A DNA stretch of 64,000 bases. Origin: an uncultured Dehalococcoidia bacterium. Its GTDB lineage: Bacteria > Chloroflexota > Dehalococcoidia > Lucifugimonadales > GCA-2712585. Positions within the stretch are counted from its first letter, which is position 1. Each line of letters starts with the position of its first letter. A program made the translations under genes and the position numbers. Shown here one piece after another: positions 54,746 through 63,734 of the stretch. The stretch lies in assembly GCA_958295715.1 (NCBI GenBank), contig OY282371.1, positions 1,342,267 to 1,406,266 on the forward strand. The letters run 5' to 3'. Under the pieces are notes generated by a model, which was not told the DNA's origin, searched no databases, and saw only the letters and a list, made by a program, of their open reading frames with translations.

Positions 54746-55267
54746 ATGGTATATCGACGCAATCAGGGGCCCGTGACCGACGGCGGGCCCATCGTAACTG
54801 AAAAGGTGGTCTACACCAGGCGCATCTCCAAGGTGGTGAAGGGCGGCAGGCACCTGCGGTTCAACGCCCTCGTGGTCATAGGCGACGGCGAGGGGATGGT
54901 GGGAGCCGGGCTTGGAAAGGCCACCGCGATACCCGACGCGGTGCGGAAGGGTGGCGCGACGGCGCGGAAGCGGTCCATACAGATCCCCCTGAAGGGCAGC
55001 ACCATCCCCCAGGAGACCCAGGCCGTGTACGGCGCGTCGCTGGTGCTGATAAAGCCGGCCCCGGCGGGCACCGGGCTAATCGCCTCCGGGCCCGTGCGCG
55101 CCGTGCTGGACGCCGCGGGGGTGAAGGACGCCGTGGCCAAGTCGCTGAGGTCTCGCAATCCCATCAACGTCATATCCGCCACGCTGAAGGCCCTGGGGGA
55201 GTTGAAGGACCCGGCGGTGGAGTTGGCCAAGCGAAGGGGGACGGCCCATCCGACCGCCGGTCTCTAG
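54746..55267 (+). CDS. rpsE: 30S ribosomal protein S5
   Basis: S5 helps decoding accuracy and mRNA unwinding. The dsRBD-like N-terminal domain begins KVVYTRRISKVVKGGRHLRF; GKATAIPDAVRKGG and the C-terminal domain KPAPAGTGLIASGPVRAVLD follow. It has 173 residues, standard length. Translation is probably coupled to rplR. Confidence 0.96.
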   Translation: MVYRRNQGPVTDGGPIVTEKVVYTRRISKVVKGGRHLRFNALVVIGDGEGMVGAGLGKATAIPDAVRKGGATARKRSIQIPLKGSTIPQETQAVYGASLVLIKPAPAGTGLIASGPVRAVLDAAGVKDAVAKSLRSRNPINVISATLKALGELKDPAVELAKRRGTAHPTAGL

Positions 55268-55288
55268 CACAGTCGGACAGAGCAGCAC

Positions 55289-55507
55289 ATGTCATATCTT
55301 AAGATAACCTGGAAGAAGAGCTACATAGGCAGGACCCAGAAGCAGCGGCGGATAATCCGCTCGCTGGGACTGCGGAGGCTCAACCATTCGGTGGTGCATC
55401 GCAACAGCCCGACGATTCAAGGGATGGTGCAGAAGACCATCCATCTGCTGGAGGTCGTGGAGTTGAGCGAGGAGCAGGCCGCTTTGGAAGCGGGAGAAAC
55501 GAGATGA
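55289..55507 (+). CDS. rpmD: 50S ribosomal protein L30
   Basis: This small protein has LKITWKKSYIGRTQKQRRII and the SLGLRRLNHSVVHRNSPTIQ segment (in part, family signature GL..L....V..D/N.P...GM). The 72 residues include an acidic C-terminal extension (LSEEQAALEAGETR). It overlaps rplO by four bases (ATGA). Confidence 0.93.
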   Translation: MSYLKITWKKSYIGRTQKQRRIIRSLGLRRLNHSVVHRNSPTIQGMVQKTIHLLEVVELSEEQAALEAGETR

Positions 55508-55953
55508 TGGAGCATTTGGTACGGCCCAAGAAGGGCGCCCGCCGGTCGCGGCGTCGGGTGGGCCGCGGAAACGGGAGCGGCCGAGGGACCTACTCCGGCA
55601 AGGGGTTGAAGGGCCAGAAGTCGCGGTCGGGCAAGGGGCCTCGGCCCGGATTCGAGGGCGGTCAGTTGCCCATAATCAAGAGGCTCCCGGAGAGGCGCGG
55701 GTTCACCAACATATTCAAGAAGGAGTACTCGCTGGTGAAGGTCGGCGCGCTGGAGGTCTTTGAGGTCGATGAGGTGGTCACGCCCGAGACGCTGGTGGCC
55801 CTGGGACTGGTGAAGAGCCTGAAGCATCCTATAAAGGTCCTCGGCGACGGGGACCTGAGCCAGGGCCTCACGGTGCACGCCCACAAGTTCAGCGGCTCGG
55901 CCAAGAAGAAGATTGAGGACGCCGGGGGCGCGGCGGAGGTGATTGGGGGATGA
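55504..55953 (+). CDS. rplO: 50S ribosomal protein L15
   Basis: L15 is a late 50S assembly protein. The 149 residues have the Gly/Arg-rich N-terminal region RVGRGNGSGRGTYSGKGLKG and FEGGQLPIIKRLPERRGF, then the C-terminal globular part with DGDLSQGLTVHAHKFSGSAK. It overlaps secY by four bases. Confidence 0.96.
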   Translation: MMEHLVRPKKGARRSRRRVGRGNGSGRGTYSGKGLKGQKSRSGKGPRPGFEGGQLPIIKRLPERRGFTNIFKKEYSLVKVGALEVFEVDEVVTPETLVALGLVKSLKHPIKVLGDGDLSQGLTVHAHKFSGSAKKKIEDAGGAAEVIGG

Positions 55954-57272
55954 TGGCCCAGGAGGTAGAGGGCAGGCCGCGCTTATTGCAGGCGGCCCTG
56001 GCCGCCCTCCGCGTTCCCGACCTACGCAACAAGATACTGTTTACCCTTGCGCTGCTGGGCGTCTACCGCCTGGTCGCGCAGGTGCCCCTGCCGGGGGTGG
56101 ACCAGACATCCTTGGACGACCTGTTCAACCGGGTGCAGCTACTGGGCTTCCTGGACCTGTTCAGCGGCGGGGCGCTCAGGAACATGAGCATCGCGGCCCT
56201 GGGGGTCTTCCCCTACATCACCGCGTCCATCGTGATGCAGCTTCTGGTTCCCATAATTCCCAGGCTCCAACAGCTATCCAAGGAGGGCGAGCAGGGACGG
56301 CAGCAGATAAACCGCATCGTCCACTGGGGCACGGTTCCCATCGCCATGGCCCAGGGGTACGGCCAGTTGCTGCTTCTCCGCAACGCCGGGGTGCTGGACA
56401 ACATCGGGCTGTCGGGCGACGCCTTCCTGCCCACGGTGGCCGCCGTGCTGTCAATGACGGCGGGGGTGATGTTCCTCGTCTGGCTTGGAGAACTCATCAC
56501 CGAGCGGGGGATAGGAAACGGCATATCGTTGATTATCTTCGCGGGAATCGTCGCCGGGTTCCCCAATCTGATACAGAACGGGTTCCTATCCAACGACGAC
56601 CAGGGCGGGCTCATTATGTTCGCCATCATCGGCGTCCTGATTATCGCGCTGGTGGTGGTGTTCAACGAGGCCCATAGACGCATACCGGTGCAGTACGGGC
56701 GCAGTATATTCAGGTCGGGGAGGATGTATAGGCAGTCGGGCAGTTCCTACCTGCCCATACGGGTGAACATGGCCGGGGTGATACCACTGATATTCGCCTT
56801 TTCGGTGGTGATACTCCCCGGCACCGTGGCCACCTTTTTGGCGGACAGCGAGGGATTTTTGGGAACCGGGGCGCGGTGGTTTTCGACGGCCTTCGGCCCC
56901 AACAGCGGGCTGTACTGGGCCCTGACCTTCTTCCTGGTGGTCATCTTCACCTTCTTCTATACCCTCGTGACCTTCCAACAGCAGAACCTGGCTGAAAATC
57001 TGCAAAAGAGCGGGGGGTTTGTGACCGGCATAAGACCGGGCAAGCCGACCCAGGACTATTTGAACCGGGTGATTTTCAGGCTAACCTGCGGGGGCGCCCT
57101 GTTCTTGGGGTTCATAGCCGTGGTGCCATACCTGGCGTCAACGCTCACGGAGATTCGCGCCCTCCAGCTAAGCAGCACCAGCCTGCTGATTCTCGTGTCG
57201 GTGGCCTTGGACACCCTCCGGCAGATTGAGGCCCAGCTGCAAATGCGGAACTACGAGGGGTTCCTCAGGTGA
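55950..57272 (+). CDS. secY: Preprotein translocase subunit SecY
   Basis: SecY is the channel of the Sec translocon in the cytoplasmic membrane. The 440 residues hold about ten transmembrane helices. Signatures are LDLFSGGALRNMSIAALGVF (in part), the plug region after TM1, and the conserved cytoplasmic loop EAHRRIPVQYGR. The C-terminal tail ends EAQLQMRNYEGFLR. It starts inside the end of rplO and overlaps adk by four bases, the classic spc end. Confidence 0.97.
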   Translation: MMAQEVEGRPRLLQAALAALRVPDLRNKILFTLALLGVYRLVAQVPLPGVDQTSLDDLFNRVQLLGFLDLFSGGALRNMSIAALGVFPYITASIVMQLLVPIIPRLQQLSKEGEQGRQQINRIVHWGTVPIAMAQGYGQLLLLRNAGVLDNIGLSGDAFLPTVAAVLSMTAGVMFLVWLGELITERGIGNGISLIIFAGIVAGFPNLIQNGFLSNDDQGGLIMFAIIGVLIIALVVVFNEAHRRIPVQYGRSIFRSGRMYRQSGSSYLPIRVNMAGVIPLIFAFSVVILPGTVATFLADSEGFLGTGARWFSTAFGPNSGLYWALTFFLVVIFTFFYTLVTFQQQNLAENLQKSGGFVTGIRPGKPTQDYLNRVIFRLTCGGALFLGFIAVVPYLASTLTEIRALQLSSTSLLILVSVALDTLRQIEAQLQMRNYEGFLR

Positions 57273-57952
57273 CGCGGCTGCCCTGTGAGCGGATTGTAAT
57301 CCTTGGGCCTCCCGGCTCCGGCAAGGGCACCCAGGGCCTGATGCTGGCCGAGGCGATGGAGCACAAGCACATAGCCTCCGGCGACCTGATGCGGCAGCAC
57401 CTGGCCAAGAAAACGGGCCTGGGCCTGAAGTCGAAGAGGTACTACTCCAAGGGGCTGCTGGCCCCCGACGACATTATCATCAGTATGGTCTTGCCCGACG
57501 TGATGGCCGCCTGCCAGGGGTTTATTTTGGACGGGTTCCCTCGAAACGTCAGCCAGGCGAAGCGGTTGGACCAGGCCTTGAGTGAGGCGGCGACGCAGAT
57601 CGACCGCGCCCTCCTGATAGCGGTTCCCAAGGAGGAGACGCTGATGCGGCTGGCCGATAGGCGGGTGTGCGGCCAGTGCGGGCGGGTGTACCACGTGACC
57701 ACGGCCCCGTCGCGGGTTGACGGGGAGTGCGACGAGTGCGGCGGCCGGCTGTGCCAACGGGAGGACGACAAGCTGGAGGCCATCGACACCCGCATGGAGG
57801 AGTACCGCTCGCTGACCAAGCCCTTGGCCGACTTCTACCGCGGCCAGGGCAAGTTGACAGAGATAGACGGCGTGGGTTCGTCGGATGAAATCCAGGAGCG
57901 CATCCTGCGCGCCCTTGGACGCGTGGGCGTCAAGGAGGGCAGCGCGGGTTAG
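57269..57952 (+). CDS. adk: Adenylate kinase with zinc-binding lid
   Basis: It converts AMP and ATP to two ADP. The 227 residues have the P-loop GPPGSGKGTQ, the AMP-binding FILDGFPRNVSQA and the lid with four cysteines (CGQCGRVYH and CDECGG), which form a zinc site in the long-lid form. The start is GTG 57269 overlapping secY. The sequence has a slightly modified AMP site, DLMRQHLAKKTGLG rather than the usual DMLR. Confidence 0.94.
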   Translation: MTRLPCERIVILGPPGSGKGTQGLMLAEAMEHKHIASGDLMRQHLAKKTGLGLKSKRYYSKGLLAPDDIIISMVLPDVMAACQGFILDGFPRNVSQAKRLDQALSEAATQIDRALLIAVPKEETLMRLADRRVCGQCGRVYHVTTAPSRVDGECDECGGRLCQREDDKLEAIDTRMEEYRSLTKPLADFYRGQGKLTEIDGVGSSDEIQERILRALGRVGVKEGSAG

Positions 57953-58008
57953 CCTCCCGCCAACGCCACGTCTTCAAAAGCGCCGGGATTTGACGTAGAA
58001 TATACGAA

Positions 58009-58812
58009 ATGAAGCAAAACCCAAAGTTGCAAACGGCCTCCAACTCGCCGCCCGCCTACCAGGGGGGCGTCACCATCAAGTCGAGCGAAGAGCTTGAGGC
58101 GATGCGCCGCGCCGGGGCGGTGGTGGCTGAGACCATCGCCATTCTGAAGGAGGCGATGAAGCCGGGTATAACGACGGGGCAGTTGGACAGGATAGCCAAC
58201 CGCGAGATACGCAGGCGGGGCGGCAGTCCCACCTTCAAGGGCTACAGGGGGTTTCCCGGCTCCATATGCGCCTCGGTTAACGAGGAGATAGTCCACGGCA
58301 TCCCGGGCGACAGGGTCCTCCAAGAGGGCGACCTTCTGAAGGTGGACGTGGGGGCCACGGTGGACGGGTTTATCGGCGATTCCGCCGTCACCGTTGGCAT
58401 CGGCCGCATATCCGAGGAGGCCGAGAGGCTTATTGAGACCACCCGCCAGAGCCTTGAAGACGGCATCCGGGCCGCCAAGGACGGGGCGCGGACGGGGGAC
58501 ATCGGCGACGCCGTGGAACGATGCGCCACGGCCCAGGGGTTCAGCGTGGTGCGGGAGTACGTGGGCCACGGGGTGGGCCGGTTCCTCCACGAAGACCCCC
58601 AGGCGCCGAACTACGGCCCACCGGGCAGGGGCGCGCGGCTCCGAAAGGGGATGACCTTGGCCATTGAGCCTATGGTGAACGTCGGAGGCTGGAAGACCCG
58701 GCTGCTGGCGGACCAGTGGACGGTGGTCACCGCCGATGGCAGCCTCTCCGCCCACTTTGAGCATACCATAGCTATCACCGGCGGAGACGCCGAGGTCCTG
58801 ACCAGGATATAG
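58009..58812 (+). CDS. map: Methionine aminopeptidase, type I
   Basis: It removes the initiator Met from new proteins. The 267 residues have the His of [20 protein letters not shown] (in part), metal ligands Asp in [18 protein letters not shown], His in [10 protein letters not shown] and Glu in IEPMVN and FEHTIAI. A 24-residue N-terminal extension precedes the standard start ([18 protein letters not shown]). The 56-bp gap before it may hold a weak promoter with TAGAAT. Confidence 0.95.
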   Translation: MKQNPKLQTASNSPPAYQGGVTIKSSEELEAMRRAGAVVAETIAILKEAMKPGITTGQLDRIANREIRRRGGSPTFKGYRGFPGSICASVNEEIVHGIPGDRVLQEGDLLKVDVGATVDGFIGDSAVTVGIGRISEEAERLIETTRQSLEDGIRAAKDGARTGDIGDAVERCATAQGFSVVREYVGHGVGRFLHEDPQAPNYGPPGRGARLRKGMTLAIEPMVNVGGWKTRLLADQWTVVTADGSLSAHFEHTIAITGGDAEVLTRI

Positions 58813-58825
58813 AAGCAGGAGGAGC

Positions 58826-59044
58826 ATGGCCAAGAAGCAGGGTATTGAGGTAGAGGGTATAATAACTGAGGCGCTTCCCAACGGGATGTTCCGGGTGGAG
58901 TTGCCCAACAAGCACAGGGTCCTGGCCCACATATCGGGGAAGATACGGCTTCACTTCATCCGGGTCCTCAACGGGGACAGGGTGCTGGTGGAGCTTTCTC
59001 CCTACGACCTGAGCCAGGGTCGTATAACTTACAGGTTCAAGTAG
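58826..59044 (+). CDS. infA: Translation initiation factor IF-1
   Basis: This 72-residue OB-fold protein binds the A-site of the 30S subunit. Motifs: [39 protein letters not shown] and the final [19 protein letters not shown] follows AGGAGG at proper spacing. Next is rpmJ after 8 bp. Confidence 0.97.
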   Translation: MAKKQGIEVEGIITEALPNGMFRVELPNKHRVLAHISGKIRLHFIRVLNGDRVLVELSPYDLSQGRITYRFK

Positions 59045-59052
59045 GCGCGAAC

Positions 59053-59166
59053 ATGAAGGTAAGGGCATCGGTAAAGGTGCGGTGCGACAAGTGCCGGATA
59101 ATTAAGCGCAAGGGCGTGATACGCGTTATATGCTCCAACGCCAGGCACGTTCAGAGACAGGGATAA
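59053..59166 (+). CDS. rpmJ: 50S ribosomal protein L36, zinc-binding type
   Basis: This 37-residue protein reads [20 protein letters not shown] at its start and ends NARHVQRQG. The zinc ligands are Cys11, Cys14, Cys27 and His32. It lies between infA and rpsM in the conserved alpha-operon order and is too short for common gene-length cut-offs. Confidence 0.93.
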   Translation: MKVRASVKVRCDKCRIIKRKGVIRVICSNARHVQRQG

Positions 59167-59177
59167 GGAGGCGCGGC

Positions 59178-59570
59178 ATGGTGAGAATAGTTGGCGTAGA
59201 CGTTCCCGACGGCAAGAGGGTTGACATCGCCCTCACCCGGATTTTTGGGATTGGCCTGTTCACCGCCCAGAAGGTGGTGGAAAAGGCCGGCATTGAGGGC
59301 GACCCGAGGCCCAAGATGTCGGAGCTTTCCGAGGCGCAGGTGGACCGGCTCAGGGATATCATAAACAAGGAGCACCAGGTCGAGGGAGACCTGCGTCGCG
59401 AGCACGTGATGGGCATCCGCCGGCTGATAGACATCGGCTCCTACCGGGGGCTGCGGCACCGCCGAGGGCTGCCCGTCCGGGGCCAGCGCACCAGGACCAA
59501 CGCCAGGACCCGCAAGGGGCCGCGCAAGACCGTCGCCGGACGCGGGCGCCGCACCGGGATGAAGAAGTAG
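59178..59570 (+). CDS. rpsM: 30S ribosomal protein S13
   Basis: S13 contacts the P-site tRNA and the 50S subunit. ATG 59178 follows AAGGAGG and gives [20 protein letters not shown]; the frame is open 16 codons earlier inside rpmJ. The C-terminal basic tail [20 protein letters not shown] is typical. It has 130 residues. Confidence 0.97.
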   Translation: MVRIVGVDVPDGKRVDIALTRIFGIGLFTAQKVVEKAGIEGDPRPKMSELSEAQVDRLRDIINKEHQVEGDLRREHVMGIRRLIDIGSYRGLRHRRGLPVRGQRTRTNARTRKGPRKTVAGRGRRTGMKK

Positions 59571-59587
59571 GGATAGAGGTCGCTAAA

Positions 59588-59971
59588 ATGCCAAGACAGA
59601 GGAGCCGTAGAAGAGATAAGCGGGTGGCCCCCAACGGGCGGGCCTACATTCACGCCACCTTCAACAACACGCAGGTCACGCTGACGGACACCCGGGGGAA
59701 CGCCATCGGGTGGTCCAGCGCCGGGACCAGCGGCTTCAAGGGGTCGCGCAAGGGAACGGCCTTCGCCGCTCAGAGGGCGGCGGAACAGGTGGCCCGCAAG
59801 GCCATGGACCAGGGCCTGCAACAGGTGGACGTGTACGTCAAGGGGCCGGGGGCGGGGCGCGAGGCGGCCATTCGGTCCCTCCAGGCCGCGGGGCTGGGCA
59901 TAAACAGCATTAGAGACGTGACGCCCATTCCCCACAACGGATGCAGACCTCCAAAACGAAGAAGGGTTTAA
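59588..59971 (+). CDS. rpsK: 30S ribosomal protein S11
   Basis: S11 forms part of the mRNA exit platform. The 127 residues show [40 protein letters not shown] and the final [18 protein letters not shown]. The NG-C motif near the end is the site for isoaspartate in other bacteria. It lies 17 bp after rpsM. Confidence 0.97.
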   Translation: MPRQRSRRRDKRVAPNGRAYIHATFNNTQVTLTDTRGNAIGWSSAGTSGFKGSRKGTAFAAQRAAEQVARKAMDQGLQQVDVYVKGPGAGREAAIRSLQAAGLGINSIRDVTPIPHNGCRPPKRRRV

Positions 59972-59983
59972 GAGGAGATTTAG

Positions 59984-60610
59984 TTGGCAAGATACACAGG
60001 CCCGGCTTGCAGACTTTGCCGCAGGGTGGGGGACAAGCTGTTCCTCAAGGGGGAGCGGTGCTACACGCCCAAGTGCGCGGTGGACCGTCGCCGCACCCAG
60101 CCGGGGGACCGCTCCATGCGGCGCCGGCGGATATCCGACCACGGCGTCCAGCTTCGAGAGAAGCAGAAGGCGCGGTACATGTACGGGGTCATGGAGGCCC
60201 AGTTCAGCAAGTACGTCGATAACGCCTTCAAGCAGTCTGACTCCACCGGGGAGCACCTGGTGAAGCAGTTGGAGACGCGGCTCGACAACGTGGTGTACAG
60301 GCTTGGGTTCGCGGACTCCCGCCGGCAGGCGCGGCAGCTGACGATGCACGGACACTTCACGGTGGGAGACAGGAAGACCGACGTTCCCTCCTACTCGGTG
60401 AAGCCCGGAGACGTCATTTCGTGGAAGGAGTCGCACAAGGAGAGCGAGTACGTGAAGATAATGGCCGCGGACCTTCCCAAAAGGCCGGTGCCTGAGTGGC
60501 TCGAGTTGGACGTGGCGAACCTGAAGGCCACGGTGCGGCGGCTCCCCAGAGACGAGGAGTTGGAGACAACCATTGACACGCGACTAATCGTAGAGTTCTA
60601 CTCGAGGTAG
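59984..60610 (+). CDS. rpsD: 30S ribosomal protein S4, zinc-binding (C+) type
   Basis: S4 starts 30S assembly and can repress the alpha operon. The 208 residues keep the N-terminal zinc cysteines: ACRLCRR and RCYTPKC. The S4 RNA-binding domain has ETRLDNVVYRLGFADSRRQA and VTVGDRKTD-like residues. TTG 59984 follows AGAGGAG. Confidence 0.96.
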   Translation: MARYTGPACRLCRRVGDKLFLKGERCYTPKCAVDRRRTQPGDRSMRRRRISDHGVQLREKQKARYMYGVMEAQFSKYVDNAFKQSDSTGEHLVKQLETRLDNVVYRLGFADSRRQARQLTMHGHFTVGDRKTDVPSYSVKPGDVISWKESHKESEYVKIMAADLPKRPVPEWLELDVANLKATVRRLPRDEELETTIDTRLIVEFYSR

Positions 60611-60618
60611 CTGAATAT

Positions 60619-61716
60619 ATGCTGGATATCAACAGCTTTGTAGAAGACTCGCCGGCGGTTGAAGAGAAGCCCGTCAGCCCCAGTATCCACACCGTTGAGT
60701 CTACCGACACCTACGCCAAGTTTCACATAGAGCCGCTGGAGCGGGGCTACGGCGCCACCCTTGGCAACCCCATGAGGCGCATCCTGCTTAGCTCCATTGA
60801 AGGGGCCGCCGTCACCTGGGTCAAGATAGAGGACGCCCTCCACGAATACTCCGTCGTGCCTCACGTGAAAGAGGAGGTCATGGAGATCCTCTATAACATC
60901 GGCCAGGTGCGCATCCGCTCGGTGACCGGTCGGCCCGGCAAGATGAGGTTGGAAGTGGCCGGCGAGGGGATGATATCGGCGGGAGACATCGCCGCGTCCT
61001 CAGACTTTGAGATTGTCAACCCTGAGCAGCACATAGCCACCATAGACTCCAGCGAAGGGATCCTGTCGGTGGAGTTGAACGTGGAGCCGGGCAAGGGCTA
61101 CCAGCCGGCATCCACCGGGGACAACGTGCCCAGGGGAGTCCTGCCGATGGACGCCATCTTCAACCCGGTGCGCAAGGTGAACTACACCATCGAAAAGACC
61201 CGCGTAGGCCAGATTACGGACTACGAAAGGCTGATTCTGGAGGTGTGGACCAACGCCACCACCACGCCCGCCGAGGCCCTGAAGAAGGCGTCGGACGTGC
61301 TGACGAACCACTTTTTCATGTTCAAGAACGCGGACGAGTCCGGGGGCGTCACCTCCGAGGAAGGCCGCCGCGCCCGGATAATCCCGGCGGAGGTGTACCA
61401 GACCTCCCTCGAGAAGCTGGACCTCTCGCCCAGGACCTTCAACTCCCTGAAGCGCGCCAACCTGCACAAGGTGGGCCAGGTGCTGGACATGACCAACGAG
61501 GAGATCTTCGGCATCAAGAACTTCGGGGTCAAGTCTTTCACCGAGATAAACGAGAAGCTCAAGGACATGGGCTACGGACTCGAGGAGGAGGAGCCGCCGG
61601 AGGCCGGTGACGAGGAGATCACGGAGGTTGAGGACGTCTACGGGCTGCTGGAAGAGCCGTCGGAAGTCACCGTTGAGGGAGACGGCGTCGGCTCAAAAGG
61701 TCCCGGCGAGGAGTAA
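60619..61716 (+). CDS. rpoA: DNA-directed RNA polymerase subunit alpha
   Basis: This 365-residue protein has the alpha-NTD (about 1-245) with EPLERGYGATLGNPMRRILL and a short linker, then the alpha-CTD with the helix-hairpin-helix part LSPRTFNSLKRANLHKVGQV (in part) and NFGVKSFTEINEKL. After residue 335 is an acidic tail (EEEPPEAGDEEITEVEDV) longer than usual. ATG 60619 follows GAGGTAGCTG. Confidence 0.97.
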   Translation: MLDINSFVEDSPAVEEKPVSPSIHTVESTDTYAKFHIEPLERGYGATLGNPMRRILLSSIEGAAVTWVKIEDALHEYSVVPHVKEEVMEILYNIGQVRIRSVTGRPGKMRLEVAGEGMISAGDIAASSDFEIVNPEQHIATIDSSEGILSVELNVEPGKGYQPASTGDNVPRGVLPMDAIFNPVRKVNYTIEKTRVGQITDYERLILEVWTNATTTPAEALKKASDVLTNHFFMFKNADESGGVTSEEGRRARIIPAEVYQTSLEKLDLSPRTFNSLKRANLHKVGQVLDMTNEEIFGIKNFGVKSFTEINEKLKDMGYGLEEEEPPEAGDEEITEVEDVYGLLEEPSEVTVEGDGVGSKGPGEE

Positions 61717-61722
61717 GAAATC

Positions 61723-62073
61723 GTGAGGCACAGAGTAGCGGGAAGGAAGCTGGGACGGCCTAAGGACCAGAGGGTGGCTCTGCTGCGGTCGCTGGCCGCC
61801 GAGTTAATCCTCCACGAGCGCATAGTGACCACCGAGGCCAAGGCCAAGGAGACGCGAGGCTTGGCCGAGAAGATGATAACCTACGGCAAGAAGGGCAGCC
61901 TGCACCATCGCCGCCTGGCCGCCGCCAGGATACCGAACCCAGGCGTGGTGAAGAAGGTGTTCGACGACCTGGCCCCCCGGTATTCCGCCCGGCAGGGGGG
62001 GTACACCCGCATAACAAAGCTGGGCCGCCGGAAGGGAGACGCGGCGCCTCTGGCTCAGCTTGAGCTGGTGTAG
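61723..62073 (+). CDS. rplQ: 50S ribosomal protein L17
   Basis: The 116-residue protein begins [20 protein letters not shown] and carries the [18 protein letters not shown] segment and [18 protein letters not shown] at the end. The start is GTG. It follows rpoA by 6 bp, as in most bacteria. Confidence 0.97.
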   Translation: MRHRVAGRKLGRPKDQRVALLRSLAAELILHERIVTTEAKAKETRGLAEKMITYGKKGSLHHRRLAAARIPNPGVVKKVFDDLAPRYSARQGGYTRITKLGRRKGDAAPLAQLELV

Positions 62074-62087
62074 CCCGGCGTCCGGCG

Positions 62088-62888
62088 TTGAACGGGGAGA
62101 GGCCCCACGCAAAGCCGACCTTGGTAATAGAGTATGACGGTTCTAACTACAACGGGTTCCAGTATCAACCGCAAAGGCCCACCGTTCAGGGTGAGTTGGA
62201 GAGGGCCATCGGGAAGATTACGGGAGAGGAGGCGCGCGTAAGAGGGGCCAGCCGCACCGATTCCGGGGTTCACGCGGCGGGGCAGGTGGTGGACTTTTTC
62301 ACCCATGCCCAGCTTTCCGAGGAGGCGTGGACGGGGGCGTTCAACTTCCACCTGCCCCGGGATATACGGGTCAGGGAGGCTCACAAGACAACCCCCGACT
62401 TCCACCCGCGACGGGACGCGGTGGCTCGCACCTACCGATACACCATTCTAAACCGCGACACCGAATCTCCCCTGATACGCGACCGGTGCGCTTGGGTACG
62501 GGCGCCGCTGGACGCGGAGGCCATGGGCCGGGGCGCCGGGTTTCTGGTGGGAACCCACGACTTTTCGGGGTTCACGGCCCCGCTGCCGCCCGGCAAGTCG
62601 GGCGTGAGGGCGGTGCGGAGGTGGGAGGTGTGGAGAGATGGGGACCTGGTGCTGATAGAGGCGGAGGCCAACGCCTTCATGCTCCACCAGATAGTGAGAA
62701 CCAACGGGATGCTGGTGGATATCGGTAAAGGAAGGACGGACCCCTCGGCGATTCAGGATATGACGAACGGTCGTATAAAAAAGGGCAGGCAGGCCGCCAG
62801 TCTCCCGGCTAAGGGGCTATGCCTGATGCGGGTGGAGTACCGGAACTTTCCACCAAAGAGAGGGAACCAAGAAGATGAAGCGTCCTAA
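62088..62888 (+). CDS. truA: tRNA pseudouridine(38-40) synthase
   Basis: It makes pseudouridine in the tRNA anticodon arm. The 266 residues have the start of the catalytic domain VIEYDGSNYNGFQYQPQRPT and the catalytic Asp in ASRTDSGVHAAGQVV, plus FHPRRDAVARTYRY and the late HQIVRTNGMLVDIGKG. The start is TTG 62088. It overlaps rplM by 14 bp. Confidence 0.95.
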   Translation: MNGERPHAKPTLVIEYDGSNYNGFQYQPQRPTVQGELERAIGKITGEEARVRGASRTDSGVHAAGQVVDFFTHAQLSEEAWTGAFNFHLPRDIRVREAHKTTPDFHPRRDAVARTYRYTILNRDTESPLIRDRCAWVRAPLDAEAMGRGAGFLVGTHDFSGFTAPLPPGKSGVRAVRRWEVWRDGDLVLIEAEANAFMLHQIVRTNGMLVDIGKGRTDPSAIQDMTNGRIKKGRQAASLPAKGLCLMRVEYRNFPPKRGNQEDEAS

Positions 62889-63315
62889 GACGTATTCAGC
62901 CAAGCCACAAGAGATTAAGCCCTCCTGGCAGGTGGTTGACGCCACCGGCCAGGTCTTGGGGAGGCTTTCCAGCCAAATAGCCAAGACGCTCCAGGGCAAG
63001 GACAAGGCGGCGTACACGCCTCACACGCTTACGGGCGACTACGTGGTGGTGATAAACGCGGCGAAGGTGCGGGTTACGGGGCGAAAGCTGACGCAAAAGA
63101 CCTACTACCGGCACAGCGGCTACACGGGGAATCTGAAGTCCACGCTGCTGAGGGACCAGTTGGAGAAGCGGCCCGACAGGGTGGTGAGGCTGTCGGTGAA
63201 GGGTATGCTGCCCAACACGAAGATGGGCCGGGAGATGCTGCGGCGGTTGAAGGTTTACGCGGGAGAGTCGCATCCCCACGAGGCGCAGGTAGGCGACAAA
63301 ACTGTTGAGAGGTAG
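62875..63315 (+). CDS. rplM: 50S ribosomal protein L13
   Basis: L13 is an early 50S assembly protein. The 146 residues show WQVVDATGQVLGRLSSQIAK, YVVVINAAKVRVTGRKLTQK and VKGMLPNTKMGREMLRRLKV. ATG 62875 lies inside the end of truA with GAACCAAGAAG upstream. Confidence 0.97.
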   Translation: MKRPKTYSAKPQEIKPSWQVVDATGQVLGRLSSQIAKTLQGKDKAAYTPHTLTGDYVVVINAAKVRVTGRKLTQKTYYRHSGYTGNLKSTLLRDQLEKRPDRVVRLSVKGMLPNTKMGREMLRRLKVYAGESHPHEAQVGDKTVER

Positions 63316-63323
63316 AGATTCTA

Positions 63324-63734
63324 TTGGTCCAACAAGGCGCTAACCAGGAGTATTTTTACGGGACAGGCAAGCGGAAGACCTCCATAGCCAAGGTGCGGCT
63401 GTACTTGGGCAACGGGAATCTCATTAGGATAAACGAGAAGCCGCTGGAAACGGCCTTCGCCTGGTTTATCTGGCAGATGATCATCAAAGAGCCTCTCGAA
63501 GTCACCAGCAGCATGGGGCGGTTCCACGTGATAGCGCAGGTGAAGGGCGGCGGGCCCTCGTCGCAAGCGCAAGCCCTGCGTCACGGCATCGCCCGGGCCC
63601 TCGTGGCCTTTGACGAGGGTCTGAAGACCCCTTTGAGGAAGCATAACCTGCTGACCCGCGACGCGCGAATCAAGGAGCGCAAGAAGTACGGTCTGAAGCG
63701 CGCCCGCCGAGCGCCCCAGTACACCAAGCGGTAG
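63324..63734 (+). CDS. rpsI: 30S ribosomal protein S9
   Basis: S9 contacts the P-site tRNA with its C-terminal arm. The 136 residues include YFYGTGKRKTSIAKVRLYLG, KGGGPSSQAQALRHGIARAL and the final RRAPQYTKR. The start is TTG 63324. It is the last gene of the superoperon; REP-like sequence follows. Confidence 0.97.
   Translation: MVQQGANQEYFYGTGKRKTSIAKVRLYLGNGNLIRINEKPLETAFAWFIWQMIIKEPLEVTSSMGRFHVIAQVKGGGPSSQAQALRHGIARALVAFDEGLKTPLRKHNLLTRDARIKERKKYGLKRARRAPQYTKR

Noticed and set aside
62327..62728. Open frame inside truA on the same strand
   Set aside because: It is an alternative frame of an intact truA gene with catalytic motifs in the chosen frame.
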